Source: Bacteroidales bacterium UBA1714 (GTDB taxonomy: Bacteria > Bacteroidota > Bacteroidia > Bacteroidales > Paludibacteraceae). Taken from it: a stretch of 49,761 nt of DNA. This document shows, one piece after another, positions 8,792-16,493 of this stretch. The stretch's first letter is position 1. Every line of letters begins with the position of its first letter. The stretch is from contig DCIY01000016.1 of assembly GCA_002317295.1 (NCBI GenBank), positions 1 through 49,761 of the forward strand, written 5' to 3'. Under the pieces are notes generated by a model, which was not told the DNA's origin, did no database searches, and saw nothing but the letters and a program-made list of their open reading frames with translations. The position numbers and the translations under genes are program-made.

Positions 8792-8819
8792 CAATACACC
8801 TTGTGTGTATTGTTTTTTT
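8792..8819 (+). terminator. Rho-independent terminator after the AraC-type gene
   Basis: An 8-bp stem, CAATACAC / GTGTATTG, with a 5-nt loop is followed by seven T residues. It lies about 55 nt after the AraC stop codon and would end the ychF-antiporter-AraC transcript. Confidence 0.8.
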
Positions 8820-8831
8820 GTTGTAATTTTG
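8800..8831 (+). promoter_or_regulatory. Probable promoter for the Cys-rich secreted protein gene
   Basis: CTTG (8800-8803, one mismatch to TTTG), 20-bp spacer, TAATTTTG (8824-8831). The -33 box falls in the loop of the preceding terminator. It ends 32 nt before the start codon at 8864. Confidence 0.6.
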
Positions 8832-8863
8832 CACTCGGATGTTAACTTTGATTTTAATTTCGT

Positions 8864-9928
8864 ATGTTTATGCGCAAATTTTTTACATTTATCCTCCTTG
8901 CCGCCGCGCTACTCGTTAGCGTGGAGAGTTGGGCTTATGTAACCGGAGAAGAGAAGGATTTTGAAGAATTAGGTTTGCCTCTCATTGAGCCTGATCTACA
9001 CGGAACTTATTTTGGTACCATCTGTGTTCCACAACGCATTGTAGCCACACAGGGTATCCGCATCCTTGATGTCGTCTGCGTAGATGTTCGTAAGTCAGAT
9101 TCGACTAAGGTTGTGCGATTGGTTGTTGATGTACACTCCGTTTGCAGTGGCGCTCAGCAAGGAGTTAAAGACGATAAGGGTGAAACTCTTATAGGGGCAG
9201 AAGACATACCATTTTGTCCATATGACCAGGGCACTGGCGCCAATACATGCGTGGATCAAACATATATTGATTGGATTGACATAGATACAGGTTGGGACGA
9301 CGTGCATGATCGACCTAATCCTGGTATTAATCACCGCATGGTAGCAGGTGCCGCCTATTTTTATCAAGTCTGCGATGGTGATGGTGGTGGTACGGCTGCT
9401 AAGACCTTGGCAGATCGTAAGATTTGGGTAGATAAAAACGATTCGGCTTCCGCACCTGTATGTGTGAATGGATTTTATGGTACATTTGAACAAACAAACT
9501 TGAATGAACCTGTAATTGTCCTGACTCAATCGACATTAGGGGAACAAAAGACTCAATATTTAGAGCAGGTAACGCAAGTCACTATGCCTGCTAATCGTGG
9601 TTATTTCAAAGGCTATTTTGAGTGTGTGCCTTGGAGATATAATACTGATATAATAGCTGAAGATCCTAATCCACACCCTTCAAGTGCGCCCAATCCTCTT
9701 CATTATCCTTGCACGGGCGAAGTAAAAGAAGCACCACTTCGATTATCCCCCAATGCCGTTGCATTCAATGTCGGTCCTCGTGATGCTGTTACAGGTTTAT
9801 ACCAAATCGATTTTGAGCATCCTATCTATCTGGGTAGAGAGTCCAACAAACGCATCGAGAATGGTCAACTCATTGTCGAAGCCGCGGATGGCAGCATATA
9901 CAATGCCTTTGGACAACGCGTTCGTTAA
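8864..9928 (+). CDS. Cys-rich secreted protein with NG-type C-terminal tail, function unknown
   Basis: A 354-aa protein with a clear signal peptide (RKFFTFILLAAALLVSVESWA) and no family I recognise. The mature part has nine cysteines (in GTICVP, DVVCVD, HSVCSG, PFCPYD, NTCVDQ, QVCDGD, PVCVNG, FECVPW and YPCTGE), which is high for a Bacteroidota extracellular protein, and many Asp/Gly-rich turns. The final about 25 residues (RIENGQLIVEAADGSIYNAF) resemble the tails of the proteins at 40676 and 43760, suggesting a shared sorting or anchoring signal. Start 8864 or 8870 (MRKFF) are both possible. A 60-aa peptide gene follows after 21 nt and then a terminator, so the two form one unit. Confidence 0.75.
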   Translation: MFMRKFFTFILLAAALLVSVESWAYVTGEEKDFEELGLPLIEPDLHGTYFGTICVPQRIVATQGIRILDVVCVDVRKSDSTKVVRLVVDVHSVCSGAQQGVKDDKGETLIGAEDIPFCPYDQGTGANTCVDQTYIDWIDIDTGWDDVHDRPNPGINHRMVAGAAYFYQVCDGDGGGTAAKTLADRKIWVDKNDSASAPVCVNGFYGTFEQTNLNEPVIVLTQSTLGEQKTQYLEQVTQVTMPANRGYFKGYFECVPWRYNTDIIAEDPNPHPSSAPNPLHYPCTGEVKEAPLRLSPNAVAFNVGPRDAVTGLYQIDFEHPIYLGRESNKRIENGQLIVEAADGSIYNAFGQRVR

Positions 9929-9949
9929 AAGTGTAAAATGGAAAGTATT

Positions 9950-10132
9950 ATGACAAAGAAACAATATATTGCTCCTGTTAGCGAGCGCGTTTTTCCAGAA
10001 TCCATCATGGAAGGTTGGAATCCTGGCCAAGGAGGTGGTATCATCTCTGGTGTCATCGCTGGTTCAGGCGGTGTAACTACCATAGATCCTACTCACGTCA
10101 TCTGTGCCCCCGGTCGCAGTTTGTATCTGTAA
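9950..10132 (+). CDS. Small YIAP-type peptide, function unknown
   Basis: A 60-aa protein beginning MTKKQYIAPVSERVF with a Gly-rich centre and ending THVICAPGRSLYL. From memory, short Bacteroidales proteins that start M-K-K-x-Y-I-x-P and carry a single Cys near the end are common and uncharacterised. This one fits that pattern (YIAP at residues 6-9, one Cys about eight residues from the end). An in-frame ATG lies 12 nt upstream, but the KKQYIAP start matches the pattern better. It lies 21 nt after the Cys-rich secreted protein gene and is followed by a strong terminator, so it is probably co-transcribed. A precursor peptide or a small exported factor are possibilities, not shown. Confidence 0.6.
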   Translation: MTKKQYIAPVSERVFPESIMEGWNPGQGGGIISGVIAGSGGVTTIDPTHVICAPGRSLYL

Positions 10133-10182
10133 GAAAATATAGTATATCTATTCACATCTTTCGTTCAAATAAATATACTTCC

Positions 10183-10220
10183 GATGCCGTGTCAATAGTG
10201 CAGACACGGCATCTTTTTTT
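10183..10220 (+). terminator. Strong Rho-independent terminator
   Basis: A perfect 11-bp stem, GATGCCGTGTC / GACACGGCATC, with a 9-nt loop and a run of seven T residues. It closes the secreted protein/small peptide unit. No comparable T-run is present on the other strand. Confidence 0.93.
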
Positions 10221-10243
10221 GTACTTTTTAGTATCTGCTTATT

Positions 10244-11500
10244 TCAAGACAAGACATTATTTTTCTCGAGGAGGAAATTGTACCACCCTATGATATATAT
10301 TCCATCATCATTATAATTACCCGAACGATATTCTCCAGTGATAATCATTTTCTTGAAACTATCAGGGATGTTCAGTAATGGTCGTTTCTCCTGCAACCAT
10401 TTTTCCTCGTCGGGCAACATATAGGCAGACTGAATATACACTCGTTCATCGGCTCGATTAATAACAAAATCAACCTCTAATTGTTTTCGTACATTTTTTC
10501 CTTCTTTATTTTTCTCCCAGATCTCGACCAATCCGACATCTACTGAATATCCTTTTTGTCGTATGGCATTATAAAGCATATTTTCCATCAGATGTGATAC
10601 CTCAATCTGGCGGAAACCGATAATGGCATTTCGTATACCCAGATCCTCAAAGTAGTATTTGTTTTCTGAACCAATGTATTTACGCCCTTTGACGTTATAT
10701 CGCATGGCTTCGCTGATAATAAAACTATCCTGTAGCAGTAGTAGGTAATTACGAATAGTATTTTCACTAATGGACACATGTTCGGTTGAGCGGAAAGTAT
10801 TTACAATCCGCTTTGCATTGAATGAAGCACCTATATCCGATGCGAGCACGCGGATGATTGCCATAAGTCCTTCCGCATTTTGAAGGTGATTACGTTCTAT
10901 AATATCACGCAAATATATCGTGGTATATACATCATTGAGATATTGTTTTTTTTCCAGTTCCGTCTGCAATTGAGCTACCATGGGAAGTCCACCGTACATA
11001 TAATAATCGGTCATAGCTTGCATTATCTCACCGCCTACGCCTTCGTAGTATTCCGCAAAACTGAGGGGATGAACACGGATCTCCCATCCACGACCTCTAA
11101 ACTCCGTTACTACATCTTTGCTAAGAAACTTACTATTACTGCCCGAAACGTAAGTCTCCACATTACGCATATGCAGCAGGCTGAGCATTACACCAACAAA
11201 CTCATCAACTAATTGTATTTCATCCAAGATGACATAATTCGTTTTCCCATCATTCACCACGTGGTTGTCAATGTATTCCAATAATCTGTCTGGATTTAAT
11301 AACTTCTTATTATGATTATCATCCAGAGCCAACTCGATAATATGATCAAGCCCTACACCTTTCTCGACAAGATAGTTATGGAAAATGTTGAAAAGAAGAT
11401 ATGATTTACCACTCCTACGGATACCCGTAATGATTTTGATCATACCATTACCCTCAGCAGAGATCAATTTCTCTAAGTACATCTTACGCTCAAAAACCAT
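10244..11500 (-). CDS. AAA_14/DUF4143-family ATPase
   Basis: A 418-aa predicted ATPase of the same broad family as the gene at 107-1228 but of a different subgroup. Walker A is TGIRRSGKS (about 25-33), Walker B is NYVILDEIQ (about 90-98), and YVSGSNSKFLSKD is the sensor region. A winged-helix-like segment follows (about 210-270), then the DUF4143 nuclease-like part with EVDFVINRADERVYIQSAY. The function of the family is unresolved; members are often found in variable, transposon-rich positions. Its promoter is at 11543-11574. It is convergent with the small peptide gene. The length is complete. Confidence 0.88.
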   Translation of the reverse strand: MVFERKMYLEKLISAEGNGMIKIITGIRRSGKSYLLFNIFHNYLVEKGVGLDHIIELALDDNHNKKLLNPDRLLEYIDNHVVNDGKTNYVILDEIQLVDEFVGVMLSLLHMRNVETYVSGSNSKFLSKDVVTEFRGRGWEIRVHPLSFAEYYEGVGGEIMQAMTDYYMYGGLPMVAQLQTELEKKQYLNDVYTTIYLRDIIERNHLQNAEGLMAIIRVLASDIGASFNAKRIVNTFRSTEHVSISENTIRNYLLLLQDSFIISEAMRYNVKGRKYIGSENKYYFEDLGIRNAIIGFRQIEVSHLMENMLYNAIRQKGYSVDVGLVEIWEKNKEGKNVRKQLEVDFVINRADERVYIQSAYMLPDEEKWLQEKRPLLNIPDSFKKMIITGEYRSGNYNDDGIYIIGWYNFLLEKNNVLS

Positions 11501-11542
11501 AATTCATTGAGTTTTTTTGTGGTTATCCACAATTTCACACTG

Positions 11543-11574
11543 CAAAAGTACACTTTTATTTTAACATACGCAAA
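11543..11574 (-). promoter_or_regulatory. Bacteroidota promoter for the 10244-11500 ATPase gene
   Basis: Minus-strand TTTG, 20-bp spacer, TACTTTTG. It ends about 42 nt upstream of the ATG. A plus-strand TACCTTTG (11594-11601) lies close by but lacks a -33 box at the right distance. Confidence 0.75.
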
Positions 11575-11675
11575 TAATTCAGCAAAAAAGCACTACCTTT
11601 GCAGACAATTTTAAGTAGATCGTGTTCAAAATTGCTCCAACTCGGTGTTCAAAAATGGAAAAAGTGTCAAAAATA

Positions 11676-11707
11676 TTTGCATATATCATTTATTTTCAGT
11701 AATCTTG
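11676..11707 (+). promoter_or_regulatory. Promoter of the deleted ATPase gene
   Basis: TTTG (11676-11679), 20-bp spacer, TAATCTTG (11700-11707, one mismatch to TAnnTTTG). The upstream side again reads TTTGCATATAT. It ends 25 nt before the ATG at 11733, so the pseudogene is probably still transcribed. Confidence 0.65.
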
Positions 11708-11732
11708 CACCCAATTTCTAAAACACACAAAT

Positions 11733-12660
11733 ATGAGCGAATATAAACCACGTATTGCGGACAAATTACTGACGGATAGTTTGGAGGCTGTGGGAGTCGG
11801 GTGACAGTACTGGTGATGTTCGTTTGGAAGCACTGTTTGATGGAGCAATGCCAGATGGTGAATCTCATATAGATATAGAACGATTAGCCTTTTTGACTTG
11901 CCGTGGCGGGTGGCCAGGGGCGTTGGGGTTGAATGACAAAGCTGCCTTGCGTGTGGCTCGAGCCTATTTGAAAGCGGTTGTCAACTACGATATATCCAAA
12001 GTGGATGATGTAAAAAGAGATCCTGTGTTGATGTCACGTATTATTCGCAGTTTGGCACGCAATCAGGGAGAACAGATACCATTTACCACGATTCGGGCTG
12101 ACGTGATTAGCAATGAAAATTGTGACCTGAGTGATGATACGGTAGAGAATTACGTAAAAGTGCTACAAAAAATATTCTTAGAAGAAGATATGCATGCATG
12201 GAATCCTAACCTGCGTAGCAAGACAGCCATTCGAACCAGCGATACACGCTATTTTGTGGATCCCAGTATCGCCACAGCAGCCCTTGGTTTAGGACCTGAT
12301 GATTTATTGAATGACATGATTGATTGGGGATTTTATTTTGAGACATTAGCGGTACGAGACTTACGTGTTTATGCAGATGCTTTGGATGGTGAAGTGTTTC
12401 ACTATCGTGACCATAATGGATTGGAATGTGATACTGTTTTACATCGTCGAAATGGGCAGTATGGGTTGATTGAGATTAAATTAGGAGGTGATGATAATAT
12501 TGATAAAGGAGCAAAAGTATTGCTATCCTTGGCATCTAAAATTGATACGACAAAGATGAACGAACCTTCTTTTCTAATGGTACTAACGGGCATCGGTCAG
12601 TACGCTTATCGTCGTAAAGATGGCGTATATGTGGTGCCTATTGGCTGTTTAAGGCCCTAA
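11733..12660 (+). pseudogene. DUF4143-family ATPase, internally deleted
   Basis: The first 21 codons (MSEYKPRIADKLLTDSLEAVG) match the typical start of one DUF4143 ATPase subgroup, in which the Walker A segment follows directly. Here the sequence jumps, with a frame change at about 11794, to ESGDSTGDVRLEALFDG, a stretch that normally lies roughly 130 residues later. The original frame stops at 11802-11804. The rest (about 285 codons, to 12660) is intact and includes the fold's LAFLTCRGGWPGAL and the C-terminal IEIKLGGDDNIDKGA nuclease-like motif. Walker A and B are both missing, so no ATPase can be made. The junction has only about 3 bp of possible microhomology. The clean C-terminal frame suggests a recent event. 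Confidence 0.8.
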
Positions 12661-12670
12661 AATATAGTAA

Positions 12671-12766
12671 TTCTTGAACGATGAAGAATATGTTTATCAG
12701 ACCAAAAATGGGTATATTGTCTATGACCGCTTCTTAGCATTGTGGCTAAGATCCAATTTGCGATAA
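12671..12766 (+). pseudogene. 3' remnant of an ATPase gene
   Basis: A 31-codon open stretch with no start codon encodes NGYIVYDRFLALWLRSNLR before a stop at 12764-12766. The pattern GY-VYDRF--LWL is, from memory, typical of the C-terminus of predicted AAA+ ATPases of the archaeal-type ATPase family in Bacteroidales. It begins just after the pseudogene at 11733-12660 and its end overlaps the 3' end of the convergent glycosyltransferase gene by 21 nt. This suggests that a second ATPase gene was almost wholly deleted here. Confidence 0.45.
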
Positions 12767-13552
12767 GGTGAGACGGTTCATGAGCCGTCTTTCTTTATCA
12801 AAGAACCAACCCCATTTATTGAAATACCGGCACAGATTGACCATATGTACCCAGGTCATGCGCCACGAGTGATAGGACGCGCGCGCATGATTATGTATTA
12901 TGGTGACATCGGGTATATACAGGGTCAGATAATGGCGATGAATGGTACGCGTGAGGTCCATATCCTCGGGATACATAAAGTAGCGTTCATCGAACAATCT
13001 CGCTTCCAGCACCGCCTGCGTGCGCATCAGCATAAAGCAGCCACTCAGATACGGCACATTCATCATCTTATCATAGCCCGAAGCACGCAACTCATATCGC
13101 TCGTTGCGACGACGAGTCCATGAGGTGGGCAAAAAACGACGGGAGAACACGTCCCAGGGTGTGGGCAGCAGTTTGCACAGGTACTGCAATTGACCATCCG
13201 GATACTCCACCCGAGGCATCAGCATACCTATTTGGTCATTATGCATGATCAACTGATGAAGATAGTCCAGATCCTGCGCCTCAATCCACACATCGGCATT
13301 CATCACCAGATGAAAAGGCAGTTGGGCAAAGACACTTTCCCGAATGGCAATATTATGCCCCGCACCATAGCCCAAGTTCTTACCCTGTTGCCAGCGATAA
13401 TGTACTTTGGGCATCTTGGCCACAGCAGAGGGCGAGGGCGAGTTGTCAATGAGATAGACGGCATGAACGCACGAAGCACGCAATAACTGATCACACAGGC
13501 GATGAACCTGTGTCCAATCGGGATGATATAGCACGATACTGACGTTGAGCAT
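12746..13552 (-). CDS. Glycosyltransferase family 2 (rhamnosyltransferase-like)
   Basis: A 268-aa GT2 enzyme of the WbbL-like type, probably adding a deoxyhexose or other sugar to a polysaccharide repeat on its lipid carrier at the inner face of the membrane. Visible features are the N-terminal SIVLYHPDW strand, GYGAGHNIAI, the NAD-type metal site in HLVMNADVW (about residue 88), PYLSGCFMLMR, and the acidic YPEDMDLTRTIHR motif of this subgroup. It is the last gene of the polysaccharide operon, starting next to the stop of the upstream GT4 gene. The donor and acceptor sugars are not predictable. Its 3' end overlaps an ATPase remnant on the other strand. Confidence 0.88.
   Translation of the reverse strand: MLNVSIVLYHPDWTQVHRLCDQLLRASCVHAVYLIDNSPSPSAVAKMPKVHYRWQQGKNLGYGAGHNIAIRESVFAQLPFHLVMNADVWIEAQDLDYLHQLIMHNDQIGMLMPRVEYPDGQLQYLCKLLPTPWDVFSRRFLPTSWTRRRNERYELRASGYDKMMNVPYLSGCFMLMRTQAVLEARLFDERYFMYPEDMDLTRTIHRHYLTLYIPDVTIIHNHARASYHSWRMTWVHMVNLCRYFNKWGWFFDKERRLMNRLTLSQIGS
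12771..12796 (+). terminator. Possible terminator for the pseudogene region
   Basis: The imperfect inverted repeat AGACGGTTCATGAGCCGTCT is followed by TTCTTT on the plus strand, 5 nt after the ATPase remnant's stop. It also encodes the C-terminal residues of the convergent glycosyltransferase. Confidence 0.4.
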
Positions 13553-14668
13553 TTAGGCGTTCAGATGCTGATGGAGAGTTACCACATATTCGTTGAGAAC
13601 AATCTTTTCATCAAACTTGCGCAACATCAGTTCGCGACCATTTTCTCCCATACGCACCCGTTTATCCTCAGACATCGTCAGCATCTTGCGCATGGCCTGA
13701 ATCAGGCTGTCCAAACTGCGTTTTTCGCACAATAAACCATTAACGCCATCCAGCACCACATCCTTACACCCCACCGAATCGGTAGCAATAATCGGACGTT
13801 TCATGGCGGCGGCTTCCATCAGGGAACGAGGCACACCTTCCATATAGTACGAAGGTAACACGATACAGGAACATTGCTCCAGATAGGGCCGTACATCCTT
13901 GGTGACCCCCATATACTCAATGGCTCCACTACGCACCCACTCTTCCATTTGACGCGGCGAAATGGCATCGGGATTTTGGGCATCCAACGGCCCCAATAAT
14001 TGCCATTGCACTTGAGGAAATTGCGGTTTGAGCGCTTCTGCCGCATGAACAAACAACTCCACCCCTTTGCTGCGCAACATGCGTCCGCAGTGCAGAAAAG
14101 TAAACGGTTGAGATATAGGACGGTTGGACTGAAAATACTCCGTGTTGACCCCTTCGCCATGAATGACATGGACGTTTTTTTGAGCCACCAGACGCCATTT
14201 GACAAACGCATCACAATCATCCTGGTTGAGGAACCAGACACCATTGGTGGACCGCAAGGCGATGCGATGAAGGGCGCAAGAGACATAGAATAACCAGTTA
14301 CGACGAATAAACGAATAGCCCAAACCGGTAACCACCTCTATATGGGGAATATTACTGCGATTGGCCGCATAAGCTCCATACAGAATGGGCTTGATGGTAT
14401 AGTGGAAGACAAAATCAAATTTCTCCGTTTGGTAAATGGAAGTCAGGGTGCGAACCAGACACATATCGCGAAATGGATTCACTCCCTTGCAATCCACGGC
14501 GATGGGAATAAACCGAATGCCTGCTGACTTGAGGGCACTGACATCACAATCCTCCGGCGTCACCATCACCACTTCGTACTGGTCACTCAACGCCTGCATC
14601 ACCCCCAGACGAAAATTCATCATGGTCAGGGCACTGTTTCCCACAAAGGCTATTTTTTTCTTACTCAT
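13553..14668 (-). CDS. Glycosyltransferase family 4, PglA-like
   Basis: A 371-aa GT-B fold enzyme. The N-terminal half resembles the PglA/WcfL-type N-acetylgalactosaminyltransferases (GNSALTMMNFRLGVMQAL, FVFHYTIKPILYGAYAA, VVTGLGYSFI). The C-terminal Glycos_transf_1 domain has the E-x7-E motif in YYMEGVPRSLMEAAAMKRP. Members transfer a sugar onto an undecaprenyl-diphosphate-linked saccharide, often as the second sugar of a repeat. It is the sixth gene of the operon, 2 nt after the stop of the GT32-like gene and adjacent to the last GT2. Sugar specificity is inferred only from resemblance. Confidence 0.9.
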   Translation of the reverse strand: MSKKKIAFVGNSALTMMNFRLGVMQALSDQYEVVMVTPEDCDVSALKSAGIRFIPIAVDCKGVNPFRDMCLVRTLTSIYQTEKFDFVFHYTIKPILYGAYAANRSNIPHIEVVTGLGYSFIRRNWLFYVSCALHRIALRSTNGVWFLNQDDCDAFVKWRLVAQKNVHVIHGEGVNTEYFQSNRPISQPFTFLHCGRMLRSKGVELFVHAAEALKPQFPQVQWQLLGPLDAQNPDAISPRQMEEWVRSGAIEYMGVTKDVRPYLEQCSCIVLPSYYMEGVPRSLMEAAAMKRPIIATDSVGCKDVVLDGVNGLLCEKRSLDSLIQAMRKMLTMSEDKRVRMGENGRELMLRKFDEKIVLNEYVVTLHQHLNA

Positions 14669-14670
14669 GC

Positions 14671-15408
14671 CTATTGTTGTTTATTGAAAAATATACGTAA
14701 CAGGTTACCTATCTGCTTTTTGAATCGAACTCCAAACACATTCAGCACCACTTTGCGCAGCGTATTATACCACTTCGGTCGCCAGGAACCGGTGTAGTGG
14801 TGAATGGAATACGTATGGGAGGTCAAAAACAGTTGTTCATTCTCTTTGGGTGAAAAATATTCCGAAGGCAGGATACAAATCGTGCCTTCCGATGCCTTAA
14901 ACCGGTCTGGAGTGGCAATCGGACAAATCTGGTAATGACGATGAATCACACTGTCCATAATACGGGGCATCACACAGGTATCCATTATACCGTTTTGCAA
15001 AAAATGACGATGGTCATAATAATCCAACAGGTACTTGAACAGGGGCAAACCGGGTTCCGCACCCATGGTAGCCGCTTCGACCATGCCTGTCACCCGCTCC
15101 TGACCTAAAAAGTACGGTAAATGCAATAAATCGTCGTACGAACGGAGCACCTCTACATCCGAATCCAAATAGATGCCACCAAAATGGTATAAGGCGTAGC
15201 ACCGAATATAATCCGCTGCAAAGGCATATTTTTTACATTGATAAGCCTCCTGAACCCAGGACGAGAGAGACAGATCAAACCGATTCAGGTCCCATAAGCG
15301 AATCTCATAGTCCGGCAGATACTGCTTCCAGGTCTGAAGGCAGTACTGAATTTTTTCGGGATAGGGGTCCGTGCTCAACCAACAATAATGAATAATCTTG
15401 GGTATCAT
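14671..15408 (-). CDS. GT32-like glycosyltransferase (DXD sugar-binding region)
   Basis: A 245-aa protein of the Gly_transf_sug/Caps_synth type. It starts IPKIIHYCWLS, has ADYIRCYALYHFGGIYLDSD with the YLDSD metal-binding DXD motif (about residues 85-97), and ends with a basic tail. These enzymes use nucleotide sugars to decorate polysaccharides. The ATG at 15408 overlaps the stop of the upstream gene as ATGA; a TTG six bases earlier is less likely. It is in the middle of the polysaccharide operon. A fairly hydrophobic, basic C-terminus may hold it at the membrane. Confidence 0.88.
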   Translation of the reverse strand: MIPKIIHYCWLSTDPYPEKIQYCLQTWKQYLPDYEIRLWDLNRFDLSLSSWVQEAYQCKKYAFAADYIRCYALYHFGGIYLDSDVEVLRSYDDLLHLPYFLGQERVTGMVEAATMGAEPGLPLFKYLLDYYDHRHFLQNGIMDTCVMPRIMDSVIHRHYQICPIATPDRFKASEGTICILPSEYFSPKENEQLFLTSHTYSIHHYTGSWRPKWYNTLRKVVLNVFGVRFKKQIGNLLRIFFNKQQ

Positions 15409-16493
15409 AGGCAATAACTGTCGTATATTTGTGTCATTTGACGGGCTATATCACTCAGGTCATATCCCGCCTGACGGATATAATCTGCCCCATCCTGACG
15501 CTGGTGATGAAGCAATGTGGAGCCAATACATTCTGCCCACTGTGCAGGCGCAAGGTGCAAGGACAACGATTGTACCCAGGGAGTCAGACAGGCGTGAGAA
15601 TGAATGGTGTCGGAGATAAAACAAGGCAAACCTGCCGCCTGCGCCTCCAACAGCACAAAGGGCAATCCCTCAAACAACGAAGGCATGACAAACGCATCCA
15701 TTGCCTGTGTTAATCGGTAAATTTCATCCGATTGTGCGATCCATAGGATGCGATCATTCAGTCCCATTTGTTGTGCCTGTTGCTGCACCTGCTCGCGCAT
15801 GGAACCATTTCCCACCAACAGCAATTTGGTGTGTGGACTGGGAATGGACGCCAGAACAGACAGTAAGAACGATTGGTTCTTCACCGGTTCAAACCGTCCG
15901 ATATGTCCCAACAATATCTCCTCGGGTTGGAGTCCCAACTGTTGGCGCACACATTCCCGCACATCAGGCTGATAAGCATACATTTCACAATGGATGCCAT
16001 TGGGTATGATGGTACTCGGATGGTGGGCAAAGAAATACGAGGCCGCATCCTGAGAGCAGGCCAGGGCATGAGTGGCCAAACGACACGCAGCACGACGATG
16101 CAGTCGATGCAGCAGCCGATTGTGCCATCCGGCACTCTGAGAATTGTGGGCATGGACAATGCGCACGGGAATACCAAACCATTTGGCCATACGAATGGGC
16201 AAGATGGACGATAAGGTGCCTCCACACCAGTGAATGACCTGATATTCAGAGGCATGGAGACGGAAGAAGCGGTACAGATCTGCCCAATACACCAAGCCAC
16301 TGCGACGCGGGTGCAAACGGTAAATGGTACAACCGGCCTGTTCCAATTCGCGCGAGTAGGAAGAGGGGCAGGCATCAAATACCAAAAAGTCAAAATGGTA
16401 ATTCGCCGAACGCAACCCCCGCACCACATTCATCATGAATGTTTCGGTGCCGTTTTGTTGCAGGTAATGCGATATGAACAGAATATGCGTCAT
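15405..16493 (-). CDS. Glycosyltransferase family 4
   Basis: A 362-aa GT4 enzyme. The N-terminal domain starts MTHILFISHYLQQNGTETFM, a typical retaining GT-B opening. The Glycos_transf_1 domain carries LLGHIGRFEPVKNQ and the nucleotide-sugar motif PSLFEGLPFVLLEAQAAGLP (E-x7-E). The start at 16493 is chosen because its ATG overlaps the preceding gene's stop (ATGA); a longer reading lacks similarity to the family. Residues about 150-175 are rich in His/Arg/Cys (HRLHRRAACR). It probably adds one sugar of the repeat unit. Confidence 0.9.
   Translation of the reverse strand: MTHILFISHYLQQNGTETFMMNVVRGLRSANYHFDFLVFDACPSSYSRELEQAGCTIYRLHPRRSGLVYWADLYRFFRLHASEYQVIHWCGGTLSSILPIRMAKWFGIPVRIVHAHNSQSAGWHNRLLHRLHRRAACRLATHALACSQDAASYFFAHHPSTIIPNGIHCEMYAYQPDVRECVRQQLGLQPEEILLGHIGRFEPVKNQSFLLSVLASIPSPHTKLLLVGNGSMREQVQQQAQQMGLNDRILWIAQSDEIYRLTQAMDAFVMPSLFEGLPFVLLEAQAAGLPCFISDTIHSHACLTPWVQSLSLHLAPAQWAECIGSTLLHHQRQDGADYIRQAGYDLSDIARQMTQIYDSYCL

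Noticed and set aside
10244..12660. Toxin-antitoxin or defence module from the ATPase genes
   Set aside because: No partner toxin, nuclease or restriction gene lies beside them; one copy is broken.
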